Part shown: positions 23,217 through 36,386 of the stretch, piece after piece
How the letters are laid out: the number at the start of each line of letters is the position of its first letter
Numbering within the stretch: the stretch's first letter is position 1
Origin: Gonatopus flavifemur
Taxonomy: Eukaryota; Arthropoda; Insecta; Hymenoptera; Dryinidae
Assembly (NCBI GenBank): GCA_018340375.1
Contig: JAFFJZ010000001.1
Location: forward strand, 43,268,001 to 43,332,000
Length of the DNA stretch: 64,000 bases
Direction: 5' to 3'
Program-made: the position numbers and the translations under genes
The notes under the pieces: model-generated
Seen by the model: the letters and a program-made list of their open reading frames with translations, nothing else
Databases searched by the model: none
Told to the model about the DNA's origin: nothing

Positions 23217-24410
23217 CTACCGAATTTCTTTGACACGTCAGAAATGCTGTATCACATTACACAACCGTATGATTCGAGAATCTTTGTCTCATTTATAAAA
23301 ATAAAATATCAAAAACAGTTCATAATTTTCATTTCTCAAGAACGTGGATATTCATTTTCGAATACATTTTTCCCGCTTTCATATCAAATCGCATTTTTCC
23401 TGTTCCGAGAATATGAAATTATCGATCGGTAAAATTCAATCAATAGTTACCTATATAACCGGTAGAAAATCCACCAGATGTCTGCTATGTTTCGTTATAT
23501 CCGCAATATAGCCGGGATATTGAAAATTATGTTTCAGTTTTCACAAATGATATATATAAATAATAACTACTTTTATACACACTTCAATATGCTATGGAAT
23601 TTTCTGCTTTGAAAATTCTAACAATTCATAACAAGAACCAAACTTTGAAAATTCTAAATAATATTCAATTCACAAAACTTTCAAAATGAAAATTATTTCA
23701 ATTTTCATTTGGAATTTGAATTGGCATCCGAATTGTGGTAGAATGTTCAAGAAAAAATTTAAATTTTTCCCACGTAAAATTGAAAGCAACGTTCAATCGC
23801 TTTGTTATTCTCAAAATGATTTATCTCGATTTTTCTTATGAAATTTGAAATGTCGAAATCGTCGAAATATTCAGGAATAGTTTTTATGCTTTTCTTATTC
23901 TCTTCTTCATATGTCTGAAGTGCAGGACATACCATTTTTTATTCTCCCGTCTTCTCTTTTTTTACCTTGATAAACCCATAATTCTGCTGAGTAACTGAAT
24001 GATTCTAATTACCATCAATGTATATGACTGAACCAATGATTTGGATACGGGATTCAAAATTCGCAAGAATGTACCTATATATTATAATCAATAAGAATTT
24101 TCTAGAACTGTTTTTCAATATTCCAATAACAAATCGAACACCTGTATTTCATATTTCAGTAAATTACTCTGAAAATCAAATTATGTGATTTCTGTATAAT
24201 TTCTATTCGTGATAATTGACTATAATACTTTTATCGATGTTTTAAGAAATTGTACTTCTATTTTTTACCTTATTCAAATGGATTTTTCAGCTATAGGAAC
24301 ATACATGTATATAAATACACTTCCTTCAAATTAGTTAATAAAACATCCAAGTGTCAAATTATTGCACATATTTAGTATAAGTCTGAAAAAAGTTATTCAG
24401 TTTTTAACTT
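23217..24410. other. AT-rich DNA upstream of Hsp90
   Basis: No gene, RNA or clear repeat was recognised. A 91-codon frame at 23157-23432 has no domain signature and begins inside the hairpin. Confidence 0.5.
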
Positions 24411-24428
24411 GAAAGTTCATGAACATTC
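24411..24428. promoter_or_regulatory. Distal four-unit heat-shock element
   Basis: GAAAGTTCATGAACATTC contains four contiguous, alternating GAA/TTC units spaced by two bases, the HSF trimer-binding consensus. It lies about 540 bp upstream of the Hsp90 start codon. Confidence 0.75.
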
Positions 24429-24711
24429 GTGTGTTATATTTTCAGCCATTTTTTCACACATACATATGCGTACACAACGATTCGGCTCGATCGGGATGTT
24501 TCTAGACCGAGCATCTACCCATCTCGATTTCCGGTAACCGATGAATCATGCTAACGACTTTCTTGATCTCGTTTGATTATCAAGATTAACACTCACATAT
24601 TCCGACATTAAATGGCATGAAAAATATTTTAACGAATTTGCAAATAACTCTGCAGATTTGTAAATATATTCTACACATATTTTATAATCGTGTGAAGTCA
24701 CTCATATGATA

Positions 24712-24775
24712 GAACGTTCTCGAATAGACGAATCATCCGTTCAGAGCCTTCTAGAAACTCGACACTCGATAAAAG
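24712..24775 (+). promoter_or_regulatory. Hsp90 core promoter: HSEs and TATA-like box
   Basis: A perfect three-unit HSE, GAACGTTCTCGAA, lies at 24712-24724. A second imperfect one, TTCTAGAAACTCG, lies at 24749-24761. GATAAAAG at 24768-24775 is TATA-like, and TTCAATA about 28 bp downstream could be the initiator, near 24798. The spacing fits a heat-inducible promoter with a 5' leader of about 170 bp. Confidence 0.75.
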
Positions 24776-24966
24776 TAGCCGCGACGCGCCGGAATTCAAT
24801 ATTTGGAAAAACGACTGCAAGCGATACACATCGTGCAACCGTACACACAAGCCGATCTTTCTGCGAGTTTACTCGTGCATCAGAGTTTTACTTAAGAAGA
24901 ATTGAAGTCTGATACAAGTTTTATTGAACTGGTAAATAAGTGAGTGAAATAAAATTCAAGTTGACA

Positions 24967-27528
24967 ATGCCGGAGGACGTTACCATGGCTGACAGCGGCG
25001 AATCTCAAACCTTCGCCTTTCAAGCAGAAATTGCACAACTTATGAGTTTGATCATCAATACGTTTTATTCCAACAAAGAAATCTTTCTCCGAGAATTAAT
25101 CTCAAACTCGTCAGATGTAAGTCCTTTTTACTTTTTATTTTTTATTCTAATTCAAATCATTTGATTTCCATTTACCGTTCATTCATTTCTGTCAAGACTT
25201 GAATCGAGCTTTGAGAAACATTTTAGACAATCGTAATTGATATATCAGTAGATTTAATTGTTTGTTTTTATGTTCACAGGCGTTGGACAAAATCAGATAC
25301 GAATCTCTCACTGATCCATCAAAACTTGACACGTGCAAAGATCTGTCAATCAAAATCATTCCTAACAAGAATGACCGCACTCTCACAATTCTTGACTCGT
25401 AAGTATCTTTCAACAATGTTTTTGATTTCAAATGATTGATATTATCAATACTTTATAATTTGATTGTACAATTCATTATATCTCCAGTTATCATTGCATC
25501 CAGTTCCTTGTAACTTTGTCAAAAACAATTTTTATACTTGGAAATTCAATTTCAAGTTTCAAAACATTGCTATTTCTTTTGCACAAATGATCCACAGAAA
25601 ATCAAAATTATGAATTTTCCATTTACAGTGGCATCGGTATGACTAAAGCAGACTTGATCAACAACCTTGGAACAATTGCTAAGTCTGGTACAAAAGCATT
25701 CATGGAAGCTCTGCAGGCTGGAGCTGACATCTCTATGATTGGTCAATTTGGCGTTGGTTTCTACTCGGCTTACCTAGTTGCGGATAAGGTGACTGTCATT
25801 TCAAAACACAATGACGACGAACAATACCTCTGGGAGTCTTCCGCTGGGGGTTCATTCATCGTACGTCCAGATAACGGAGAACCCATTGGCCGAGGTACCA
25901 AGATCATCTTGCACATGAAGGAAGATCAAACCGAATATTTAGAAGAATCTAAAATCAAAGAAATTGTCAAGAAACATTCTCAATTTATTGGATATCCCAT
26001 CAAATTGGTTGTTGAAAAAGAAAGAGATAAGGAATTGAGCGAGGATGAGGAAGAAGAACCTGCAAAGGAAGAACCTGAAGATGAGAAACCCAAGATCGAG
26101 GATGTTGGTGAAGATGAGGATGAAGACAAACCTAAAGATGAAAAGAAAAAGAAAAAGAAGACTATCAAAGAAAAATACACGGAAGACGAAGAACTGAATA
26201 AAACAAAACCTATCTGGACGAGAAATCCTGATGACATAACACAAGAGGAATATGGAGAATTTTACAAGAGTTTGACCAACGATTGGGAAGATCATTTGGC
26301 TGTGAAACACTTTTCCGTTGAAGGACAGTTGGAGTTCAAAGCACTGTTGTACATTCCACGCAGAGCTCCGTTTGATCTATTCGAGAATAAGAAGAGGAAG
26401 AATAACATTAAATTATATGTCAGAAGAGTTTTTATTATGGACAATTGTGAAGATCTTATTCCTGAATATTTGAACTTCATCAAAGGTGTTGTAGACAGTG
26501 AAGATCTTCCTCTAAATATCTCTCGTGAAATGTTACAACAGAACAAAGTTTTGAAAGTCATCAGGAAGAATCTCGTCAAAAAATGTTTAGAACTTTTCGA
26601 AGAATTATCGGAAGATAAAGAAAACTACAAAAAATGTTATGAACAATTTAGCAAGAATTTGAAATTGGGTATCCACGAAGATAGCACGAATAGAAAGAAA
26701 TTATCTGAATTGCTTAGATATCATACTTCGGCTTCTGGAGACGAAATGTGCTCGTTGAAGGATTATGTTGGCCGTATGAAGGAAAACCAGAAACACATCT
26801 ATTATATCACTGGTGAAAGCAAAGACCAAGTTGCTAACAGTTCGTTCGTCGAAAGGGTAAAGAAACGTGGATTCGAAGTTGTGTACATGACGGAACCGAT
26901 CGACGAATATGTTGTACAACAATTAAAAGAATTTGATGGCAAACAATTGGTATCCGTCACGAAAGAAGGCTTGGAATTGCCAGAAGATGAGGAAGAGAAG
27001 AAGAAGAGAGAAGAAGACAAAGCTAGATTTGAAAATCTATGTAAAGTTATGAAAGACATCTTAGATAAAAAAGTAGAGAAGGTAGTTGTCTCGAACCGTC
27101 TAGTCGATTCCCCGTGCTGTATCGTTACATCTCAGTATGGATGGACTGCAAACATGGAAAGGATTATGAAAGCGCAAGCATTGCGCGATACATCGACCAT
27201 GGGTTACATGGCAGCCAAGAAACACTTGGAAATTAATCCAGATCATCCAATTATGGAAAATCTTAGACAAAAGGCTGAAGCTGACAAACATGACAAATCT
27301 GTTAAAGATTTAGTCATGTTGTTGTTTGAGACTGCTCTTCTATCTTCTGGTTTCGCTCTGGAAGATCCACAAGTACACGCATCCAGAATTTACAGGATGA
27401 TCAAACTTGGTCTTGGATTCGACGACGACGAAACCGCCACGATGGAAGACGAGAAGGTAGAAAACGCTGAAGTACCACCATTGGAAGGTGATGCGGAAGA
27501 AGCATCAAGGATGGAGGAAGTTGATTGA
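24967..27528 (+). CDS. Hsp83: Cytosolic heat shock protein 90 (Hsp83)
   Basis: ATP-dependent cytosolic chaperone that matures kinases, receptors and other clients. Coding exons are 24967-25116, 25280-25398 and 25629-27528; both introns are GT-AG and the joined frame gives 722 aa, the normal length. The start is ATG 24967 (MPEDVTM); an in-frame GTG 27 bases upstream is not a eukaryotic start. Visible motifs are the ATPase segment [14 protein letters not shown] (split by intron 1), DSGIGM (split by intron 2), GQFGVGFYS, an acidic and lysine-rich charged linker at about 220-285, the catalytic-arginine loop NISREMLQQ and the C-terminal MEEVD that binds TPR co-chaperones. The C-terminal signal marks it as cytosolic rather than ER or mitochondrial. 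Upstream HSEs imply heat induction. Confidence 0.98.
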
Positions 27529-27947
27529 AAACCTTTCTGGTGTCAAAATCTGACAAAATCCCAAAGACTTATAGAGAATAGACAGAACTGTATTAAAATT
27601 TGAATTACCATCTCAAAGTATTGAAATTATCTTTAAATTCACTCGTTTTATTGTGTTCATGTCACAGAATCAAGTACCGTGCACTTACGATAAATATAAG
27701 TTTATTCTATTTATTTTAGTAAAAAAAAAAAAACGATTTTACAAATGAAGTATTTTATATTGACGCACGATATTTGATTCTGTTTTCAAAAATATTTTTT
27801 ATATTTTGCTTAAAACATTTTTTTTTTGTAAACGATACATTTATAAATTATTTTTTTGTATTGAAAATGAAAATCATTCTACACACCCATCATTCCATCA
27901 TTGATTTAGAATAAGGATGTGAAGAGTTCGAAGTGTTTTTTGTGAGA

Positions 27948-27953
27948 AATAAA
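27948..27953 (+). terminator. Candidate Hsp90 polyadenylation signal
   Basis: AATAAA lies about 420 bp after the stop codon, in AT-rich 3' sequence. Other AT-rich variants occur nearer the stop, so the cleavage site is uncertain. Confidence 0.5.
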
Positions 27954-28611
27954 AATTTCTTCGATTCAAAATCAATACGTTCAAATTTAAAATCTTTCCT
28001 CATCAGTCCTCCTCAATCCTTACACATGGATTGATTTCCTATGTTTTTCAGGGCAATTATTTATAACTGATTCAATTTATGCTGTCTATTACTTTTCGAA
28101 ACGATGAAGAAACCATTGGACTTGGCATAAGAGGCACAGATAGCAATACATGATTCTATAAAATGATTGAGTTCTTAGTGATGGATACAAATATATACTA
28201 AAATTCAATCCATACAATTAGAATCTTTGAGAAAAAAAATTTAATAAATGATGAGATGTAATTGAATTTGTCATCCTTTCCAATTACGTATTCAATTAAT
28301 TGTCAACAAACATTATCTCTATGTCAGAGTATTACATCAAGCACATCCTTAGATGTAAATACAGATTTATAGACTTCTGGAATTTTAAAATATTTTAGGA
28401 ACTATATGGTGATAATTTTTCAAGATATTTTTTGGTGAAAGCAGTGACACTATCAATATTTCAAAACTTTCTGCTGTAACTTTTAATTGAATTGAGTTGC
28501 AGTATTTTAAACACCAAAAATTTATTATGTAATTTCAAATAGTGTGTTGAACAGCTCAATTACATAGTAAATTCTTCTCTTCTTACGTTACAATGATAAG
28601 CTGTTATGCTG

Positions 28612-28834
28612 CACTATAAAAAACAATTTTTGTAAATTATAATCTATAATTATAATTCAATATTAATTTATAGATAGACCACCGACATCAAATCAGAAAA
28701 CCATAGTTTTTTGTGAAAGTATTGTGACTTTTACAATAAAAATTTATTTCTCTTACGCAAAGGGCAGTGCTTTCACCAAAAACTGTGATTTCCAATTTGA
28801 TGTTAGTAATTTACAAGAAACAATTTTTACAGTG
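28612..28834. mobile_element. TA-class foldback MITE, CACT(A/G)TAAAAA ends
   Basis: CACTATAAAAAACAATTTTT at the left and AACAATTTTTACAGTG at the right pair as ends. TG precedes the left end and TA follows the right. The arms share TGTAAATTA. It lies between Hsp90 and Tudor-SN. Confidence 0.6.
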
Positions 28835-29242
28835 TAAAGATTGTGAGGAAATCAAGAAAAAAAACCAATCCAAAATCAAATTTATTGTAGAAAAACTTGG
28901 AAATCATCTTGAAATCCATACACGAGATAACATCTACATTTTTATGCTGATCATTCAAATCAGGCACACAGAGGCATTTGAACGAAGAGCGGGAAAAATC
29001 GCATTTTTCATCAAATTTTACCTTTCTTTTTCTCTTTGTTTTTTTCTTTCATACCTATAAATCTTGGCTCACATTGTTCAGTGTTCAATAATATTATATG
29101 ACATCATCAAGCATAACCTCTGATAATCGGAACCATCGTTATTTACGTGTACAAATCTTCATTTTACATGATATACAATGTATTATTAATTAACAAAAGA
29201 AAATGTTACTTGATACTCAAATAATTTTTTATTGATGGGTCA

Positions 29243-29256
29243 TTTTTTGGCGCGAA
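29243..29256. promoter_or_regulatory. E2F-type motif upstream of Tudor-SN
   Basis: TTTTTTGGCGCGAA contains the E2F/DP consensus TTTGGCGC and lies about 370 bp upstream of the Tudor-SN start codon. Whether it is used is unknown. Confidence 0.35.
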
Positions 29257-29624
29257 TATTTTGAATCTCTGATTATATTGAAAGTATGGATAAGCCAACA
29301 GAGGACAGTAACGTAGATTTCGAAGTGTCGCGTGTTGCCACATCACCATCAAATCAAACCAATTTCCACGATGTTCCTGTGTAGGTCGCGCTCGTGCCAA
29401 CTTCTTTTCCATACAACGTGGTAGATGTGAGTTTCTTCGCTCCATTCCAACATGTCAAATTACTTTTGATACACTCTTCCAAAAAATCCAGTGTAAACTT
29501 TCGTCGTTCGCGGGTGTGAGGAATCCAAGATCCACATCAAGTGGTGCTTGGACTAACACGGAGAACCGAGAATAATTTCACATTTGTCTCTTTCGGTGAA
29601 TAAACATTGTGAACTAGCGGCACG

Positions 29625-32600
29625 ATGAGCGGTGCTCAGGTGCAAGTAAGACGGGGAGTTGTTAAACAGGTAAAACCTTTCAATCTTTTTTCACTCAATT
29701 TCTTAACAATAAAATAATTCGAACATTAAGTTAATTGATAATATGTTGAAATCATATGGACAATCTAAAAATTCCGAATTTTGAACACATCTGCTGGCTA
29801 GAATGATTTTATAGCATATGGTTCTTTGAACCATTTGGGACACTACATTTTCAAAATTGAATATAGTTTTGTATCTTCATAATACATTTAATGAGGGGTT
29901 CAACATATTGATTATCGCTGAGAAATAATCTATGCAATGTTGTTGGTTAAATCTAAATAATTGGAAAATCATCAACAATGAATGCTTTCTAGGTGTTATC
30001 GGGGGATTCCATCGTCATACGTGATTATCCAAAAGGAGGACCTCCCCCAGAAATGACAATTAATCTTTGCAATGTTGTTGCCCCCAAACTGGAGCGGAGA
30101 AAAACCAATGAAAGGTGAGAATCAACTATTTAGTATAAAGTTTCACAATTTCAATACTTTTCGAAAAGTAATGAATTTCAAAATTTTATATTTTGTCTAG
30201 AAATGTGGAAAATTTACATGGGCAATATATTTGGATATACGATAGATATAAATATACTGTCAATGTACGTTTCCTATAGCTTTGAATGGAGTTTGTATTT
30301 CAAAATAATAGATTTAGTATCTTTTCAAAAGAATCAGATTATTCATTTTACAAAGTTGAAATCATTTCTAACAATATTGGTAAACCAATAAGATTTATCA
30401 TCCACTTGACACTGGTGAAATGAAAAGTTGTTAAAGTTATTAGTATCATGATTCGAGAGTGTATTTAACAAATATAAATTACTCTTAGCGCTCCAGATGA
30501 ACCAAAAGATGAACCGTGGGCTTGGGAGTCTAGAGAATTCTTACGTAAAAAATTAATCGGTCAAGATGTATTTGTAGTGATTGAGAAATCTATCAATCCA
30601 ACTAAAGCATATGGAGTGGTTTATGTCGGAAAAGGTATGTATTCTTTGCCAAATATATTTTGAAAAAAAATTTCATAACCATTTCTTATGTTACAGATAA
30701 AACTGGAGAGAATGTAATTGAAACATTACTTTCCGAAGGTTTGGCACAATTGAAGAATGAACCCCATGCAAATTCTCCTCCTGAACTAGTTCAATTACAT
30801 GAACTACAACAAGCAGCAAAAGTGGCTCGTAAAGGAAAATGGTCAGATTCGCCAACGCAAGATCACGTGCGAAGTGTTAAATGGTCCGTTGATGATCCTA
30901 GAAAACTGGTAGAGAAATTCGGTAAAAAGCCGATTAAGGCTGTCATTGAACACGTACGTGATGGATCTACTGTAAGAGCAATTCTGTTGCCTGATTTTTA
31001 CCATGTTACTGTAATGATATCGGGCATACGATGTCCCGGTTGGCCAAATGGACGACGTGAATCTTCCGAAGGAGAACCTTTTGCGGATGAAGCACTGTTC
31101 TGTGTCGAATCTCGTTTGTTACATCGAGATGTTGAAGTAGTTCTTGAAGCTGTTAGTAATAACAATTTCATTGGTAGCATTCTTCATCCAAAAGGTTAAT
31201 TTTCATTACATTTCAATATAAATCTGCATATTTTCATATTTACCATAAAAAATTTGAACATTTTCTTTTTCTTAAATAGGAAATATTGCGGAAATTTTGT
31301 TGATGGAAGGTTTCGCTAAATGTCAAGATTGGTCCATTAATAATAGCAGATCTGGGGCGGAAAAACTTTATCGGGCGGAAAAAACAGCGAAGGATGCGAG
31401 AAAACGCGTTTGGAAGAATTACAAACCCTCTGGTCCACAAATTGAATTTAATGGTACAGTAATTGAAATCGTGAACGCCGATGCTCTTATGATTAAAACC
31501 CAAAATGGCGAAGTCAAGAAGGTATTTTTAAGCAGCATAAGACCACCAGCTAGAGAAAAGAAACCTGGTGAGGATGCGAATGCTCCTAGACCTAAGGATT
31601 TCAGACCACTTTACGACATACCATGGATGCTGGAAGCACGTGAATTTTTACGTGAAAAGTTCATTGGAAAACCTGTGAAAGTTGTTATTGATTATATTCA
31701 ACCAGCAAAAGATAATTTCCCTGAAAAAATGTGTTGTACAGTTACTTATGGAAAAACGTAAGTTTCATCAAATATTTAAAAACAAACATCCATCATTTGT
31801 TGTTTTCAACTTTCCATCTTTTTGTTTACAGGAATATTGCAGAAGCATTAGTATCAAAAGGATTGGCAAAAGTAGTTAGATATAGACAAAATGATGATCA
31901 ACGGTCTTCCCATTATAATTCATTGCAAGTGGCTGAAAGTAAAGCTGAGAAATCTGGACATGGTTTACACGCGAAAAAAGACATCCCAGTCCATAGATTA
32001 GTGGATCTTTCGAATGATCCTTCCAAAGTTAAAGCATTCTTAACGTCTTTGAAACGATCGCAAGGCATCAAAGCTGTTGTTGAATTCGTAACCAGCGCTT
32101 CACGTTTGAAATTGTTCTTACCTAAAGATGATCAGCTCATTATGTTTGTATTGGCTGGTATCAGGGCACCTAGATGTGCTAGAACATTACCTAGTGGTAC
32201 TGTCGCGAAAGCGGATCCTTATGGGGAAGAAGCTTTAAAATTCACTAAAGAACGTTGTTTCCAAAGAGATGTGGAAATCAAAATTGAAAGTACTGAAACC
32301 AAAGGAAGTGGATTTATTGGATGGTTAACGGTCAACGGTGTAAATATGTCTGTGGCTCTAGTTGAGGAAGGACTTGCTGAGGTATCTACTTACCCCGATT
32401 CAGGCGAACTCACGAGAATTCTCAAAGCTGCTGAACAACGGGCTAAAGCCAAGCGATTGAATGTAAGTGAATTGCAATCAAATGAAATTCTTATTCTTAT
32501 TATTCATTCACACACATTTTTTTTTTAAACTGATTTGTATCAGAATAAAGATGTTTCACTGTCAGACCGAATATCAATTGCATTTAATCATTTCCAGTAA

Positions 32601-33602
32601 TTTTGATATAAGATTGTGATATGAGAATATAAGAAAGGTGCATAAAAATATTAACATCGACATAAATGTTTACAGATGTGGTCAAATTACGTTGAAGTGG
32701 AAATAGAAGATCCAAAAATGGAAGAAGAAGAAAAAGTTTTAGAAAGAAAAATTAATTATGAAGAAGTCGTTATTTCTGAAGTGGCTGAAGATCTTCATTT
32801 CTATGCTCAACACGTTGAACAACGCAGTGCTCTTGAAAATTTACTGGTACAATTACGTCAAGAATTATCTGCCAATCCTCCTCTTCCTGGTGCTTATAAA
32901 CCCACAAGGGGAGATTTAGCAGTTGCTAAATTCACTGGAGATGATCAATGGTATCGTGTGAAAACAGAAAAGGTGTCTGGTACAAATGTCAGTGTGTTCT
33001 ACATAGATTATGGTAACAGAGAAACTTTGAATGTCACAAGAGTTGCTGATTTGCCTGCGCGTTTTGCAACTGATAAACCTTATGCGCGAGAATATGTTCT
33101 TGGATGCGTGAAACTTCCAAAAGATGTGAGTACATATGTTTTGTTCTAAAAGCAAAAGAAAAATCGCAAAAACCTTTTGCTTTAATTTGATTGTTTTAAA
33201 TTATAGGCCGATGATAAAAAAGCGGCGATAGAAGCTTTCAAAGAAGACGTGATGGATAAAATTTTACGGCTAAATGTGGAATATAAAATAAATAATCAAC
33301 TCCCAGCTGTGACTTTGGTTGATTCAACAACCAATGAGGATCTTACGAAGGGTTTGATTGCCGATGGTCTCTTATTAGTTCAAAAACTCCGTGATAAGAG
33401 ATTAACCAAATTGGTAAGTAATTTTACATTTATACATTATTTTTCTGGAAAATAAGTTTTTATACAAAACTGGACATTTTCTTTATAGTTGGAGGAATAC
33501 AAGAAAGTAGAAACAGAAGCAAAAGAAAGTCGACTTAATATCTGGAGATATGGTGACATAGAAGACGAGGATGATGAGAAAGTTTCCAAATTTGGTTCTT
33601 AA
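29625..33602 (+). CDS. Tudor-SN: Tudor-SN, staphylococcal nuclease domain-containing protein 1
   Basis: Multifunctional RNA-binding protein associated with RISC, splicing, stress granules and decay of edited RNA. Nine exons keep frame: 29625-29669, 29993-30114, 30489-30634, 30697-31194, 31280-31757, 31832-32462, 32676-33125, 33207-33413 and 33489-33602, giving 896 aa (family about 910). Four tandem SN-like domains fill about residues 8-660; repeated (G)NIAE.L..(E/K)G(L/F)A segments mark them. A Tudor domain at about 715-775 has the aromatic cage residues F726, Y733, Y749 and Y752 and N754 in FYIDYGN, used to bind symmetric dimethyl-arginine. A split fifth SN domain forms the C-terminus. The start MSGAQVQVRRGVVKQ lacks a signal peptide, as expected for a cytoplasmic/nuclear protein. 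It is convergent with WDR77. Confidence 0.97.
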
Positions 33603-36386
33603 TCGATATCAATTTTCTTCAAGAGGCAATCAATTCGAATGAAACACAATTACTGCTCCAATATCTTGAAAAGTTTTCAATAATTTATTATATGAATTCA
33701 TGGAAAAGAACAAACAAAGTTATAAAAATTGATTGCAGTGATACGAATATATTTCAACGCGAATTGTACATAATGAATTTATAAATGATGATAACGCATA
33801 CATGGGAAAAACGAAAGTATAAATTAACTTGAATGATTTCCAACGAGCTCGTGATGTTGCTACTTACAAAAGAATAATCAAGGTTCTTGTATGTACGTTT
33901 TTTTACCATTCGTGATTAAAATACAAAAAATAGGTTGAATATTTCCAAAAAATTTTCAATTTCTCATTCACTGTCACTTTTCGCAAAATTTTGGTGCCAT
34001 TCATCACAACGTGTGTATAACATTAGAACAACTATACATAAATTTTTTTTGAGACAAAAGAATTTTTCGAATTTGAACTGCGGTAGTTGAAGAATTTTCA
34101 TTGAACAGCATAACGAAATTCATATCAGTCGTAAAAATGAAAAAAAAAACGATGAATGAAGCCTACGATCAACTGATATTGAAAAATCGACTCAATAAGA
34201 TATATTTAAATGAAAACATCATTAATGTCCATAATGTTATTTAATAATAATAATAATGTATATAGAAAGTACAACCATCCAATTTACTTGTAATTTCTTT
34301 ATGAGACAGGAATCCTTTACCATGAGTTACTAATTAAATCATTGTTTTCTCTTTTATAAGTGTTTTATAGGTTTTTCCTACTATAAAGTCAACATTATAC
34401 ATTACATCTTTATGATATATACATTTTTCATTCAGAGTTGATATTATCAGTCTCATGAAAAGATAATATAAAACGGTTAAAGAAACTTCTATTTAATGAA
34501 ATAAGAATATTTTATAGATCAAGGTAAATTAAATATTTTATGAAACCATTATCTATTGATTTTCTGAGACATTTATATTGATTTTTAATATACTCAATCG
34601 ACCATCACAGTATACTTTTCATTTATTAAAATATAATATAAAAATTATCTAAAATGATCTCAGCACTTAGTGTGCTCATCGAAATTTAATTTCATATGGT
34701 TCATCACATGGTTTATTTTCTTTCACTGTAAGAAACAAAGTTTACTCACAAAACTATAATCCAGCTGTTTTGTACGTATGAAACTTCAAATATACATATA
34801 CACATCAGTTATTACATGACCAAAATTGTTCGTCTGAATTTATGAAAATGCACTTTATATTGTACACAGCGTGAAAAATATAAACAAAAATTACTTGTTA
34901 TGTTCAATATATTCCATTTTTACGTGTATTAGTATTGAATTCGCTGATTATTGAAAACAAAACACTCATTGTTTGAATAAAATTCCATATAGTTATGCCG
35001 TTTTTATCAATTTCTATAATTGAGTTTTTGTTCAAATGATTTACTTGTACTGAAATTCAAATGAAAATGAAAATCTCATTCTCATTTAATTAAAGTTTCA
35101 AATAAATATCAAATTATTATTGGGATCTCAAATTTCGAATTATTTGAAGAATATTCAATTACTTCAAGAGAGCAGAAACGAGGATTTCTCGTAAACGTTT
35201 ATTATCTTAAAATTAACTTATGAATATTGAAACGTTCTGTGAATGTAAATTGATTCAAAATTATTCGAACATCAATTTATCTGACAGGAATTCTCTTGAG
35301 ATAGTTTTACTTCCTAATAGCTCTTATATTTATTCTAAATATTCACTTCTATCTATTGCTCAATTAATGAATTATTAATTCGTATTACTCAATGTAAAAT
35401 GACACGACCGTTTGAACTGTAGATGATATGATACCTGATATGTTTTTTTCAATCATTCACAGGATCTAATTTCAAAATTTAGAAGATTGAGAATAAAGTT
35501 TACATTGTTTTAATTTTTAGAACATCAGAAAATCAATTTCCTGGGTTTTTTTTCCTGTAAGATACTTTTATTGAGAAGATGAATAATCAATTCTCTGACT
35601 TGATTCCGAAATGCACTTATATCTTGATATTAGATAGAATAAAATAGTACAGTTCAGTGTAACTCGCAATGATCGCAATTCACCATTATTACAAAAATCT
35701 AACTTGAAAAAAAAACCTTTTAGTAATCATTAGAAAAATAGAAGCATTTGTGCCAACAGTGTATTGATTTATTCAATACATATGGATAACATTGTCAACA
35801 GATATTTGAAATAGATGAAGTTCAGTTATCGATATATTTATGTATCAAAATATTTCATTTTATAATTCTAAACTCGAGTGTCTACATGTTTTTCTGAAGT
35901 ACTTTCAGTATTTGTGTTCAATTATATGATTTAAAAAAACATTTGACAGTAATTGATAAGATGAAAAAATTGAAATCAAACGTGCATTGTTGTGAATAAT
36001 GAGAACATTTCACTGATTACTGGATAAATCTAATGCATCATTAATACAACGAGGTTATAATGAATAATACTGATACATGGGGTTGAAATTTATGAAAAAT
36101 AATCTTATTGAAAATTTTTAACAAAATATTTACACATTTCTTTAGCCCTGGAACATACACACGAAAAGCACAGAAAATTTCAAATGGCTGTAATTCATTT
36201 GAAACTAAATAGGTTTCAACTCGTTATGAGTGGTTTTTGTTTGTCAGAGTGTACAGTTGAAGATATTTGAGTTAAAGACTATCTTTAATGAAGAAATGTT
36301 CAGACGCTGAGAAAAAAAACCTTCTGGAGTCTGAAAGACCCCTGTGCGTGTTCTAGCGGTAGTATCATCTACATCTTTTCTGAGTA
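33603..36386. other. Intergenic region between convergent Tudor-SN and WDR77
   Basis: AT-rich sequence presumed to hold the 3' UTRs of both genes. An ATTAAA lies near 33917. No other coding region, repeat array or RNA gene was recognised. Confidence 0.5.

Noticed and set aside
25939..27291. Several long minus-strand frames under Hsp90 exon 3
   Set aside because: They are antisense shadows of a strongly coding region (low-complexity Phe/Ser runs opposite the acidic linker).
29286..29384. 32-codon frame (MDKPTEDSNVDFEVSR..) upstream of Tudor-SN, and a 79-codon frame on the opposite strand at 29206-29445
   Set aside because: Both are short, without a known motif or defensible splice sites; one may be an upstream ORF or 5' exon, but this cannot be decided from sequence alone.
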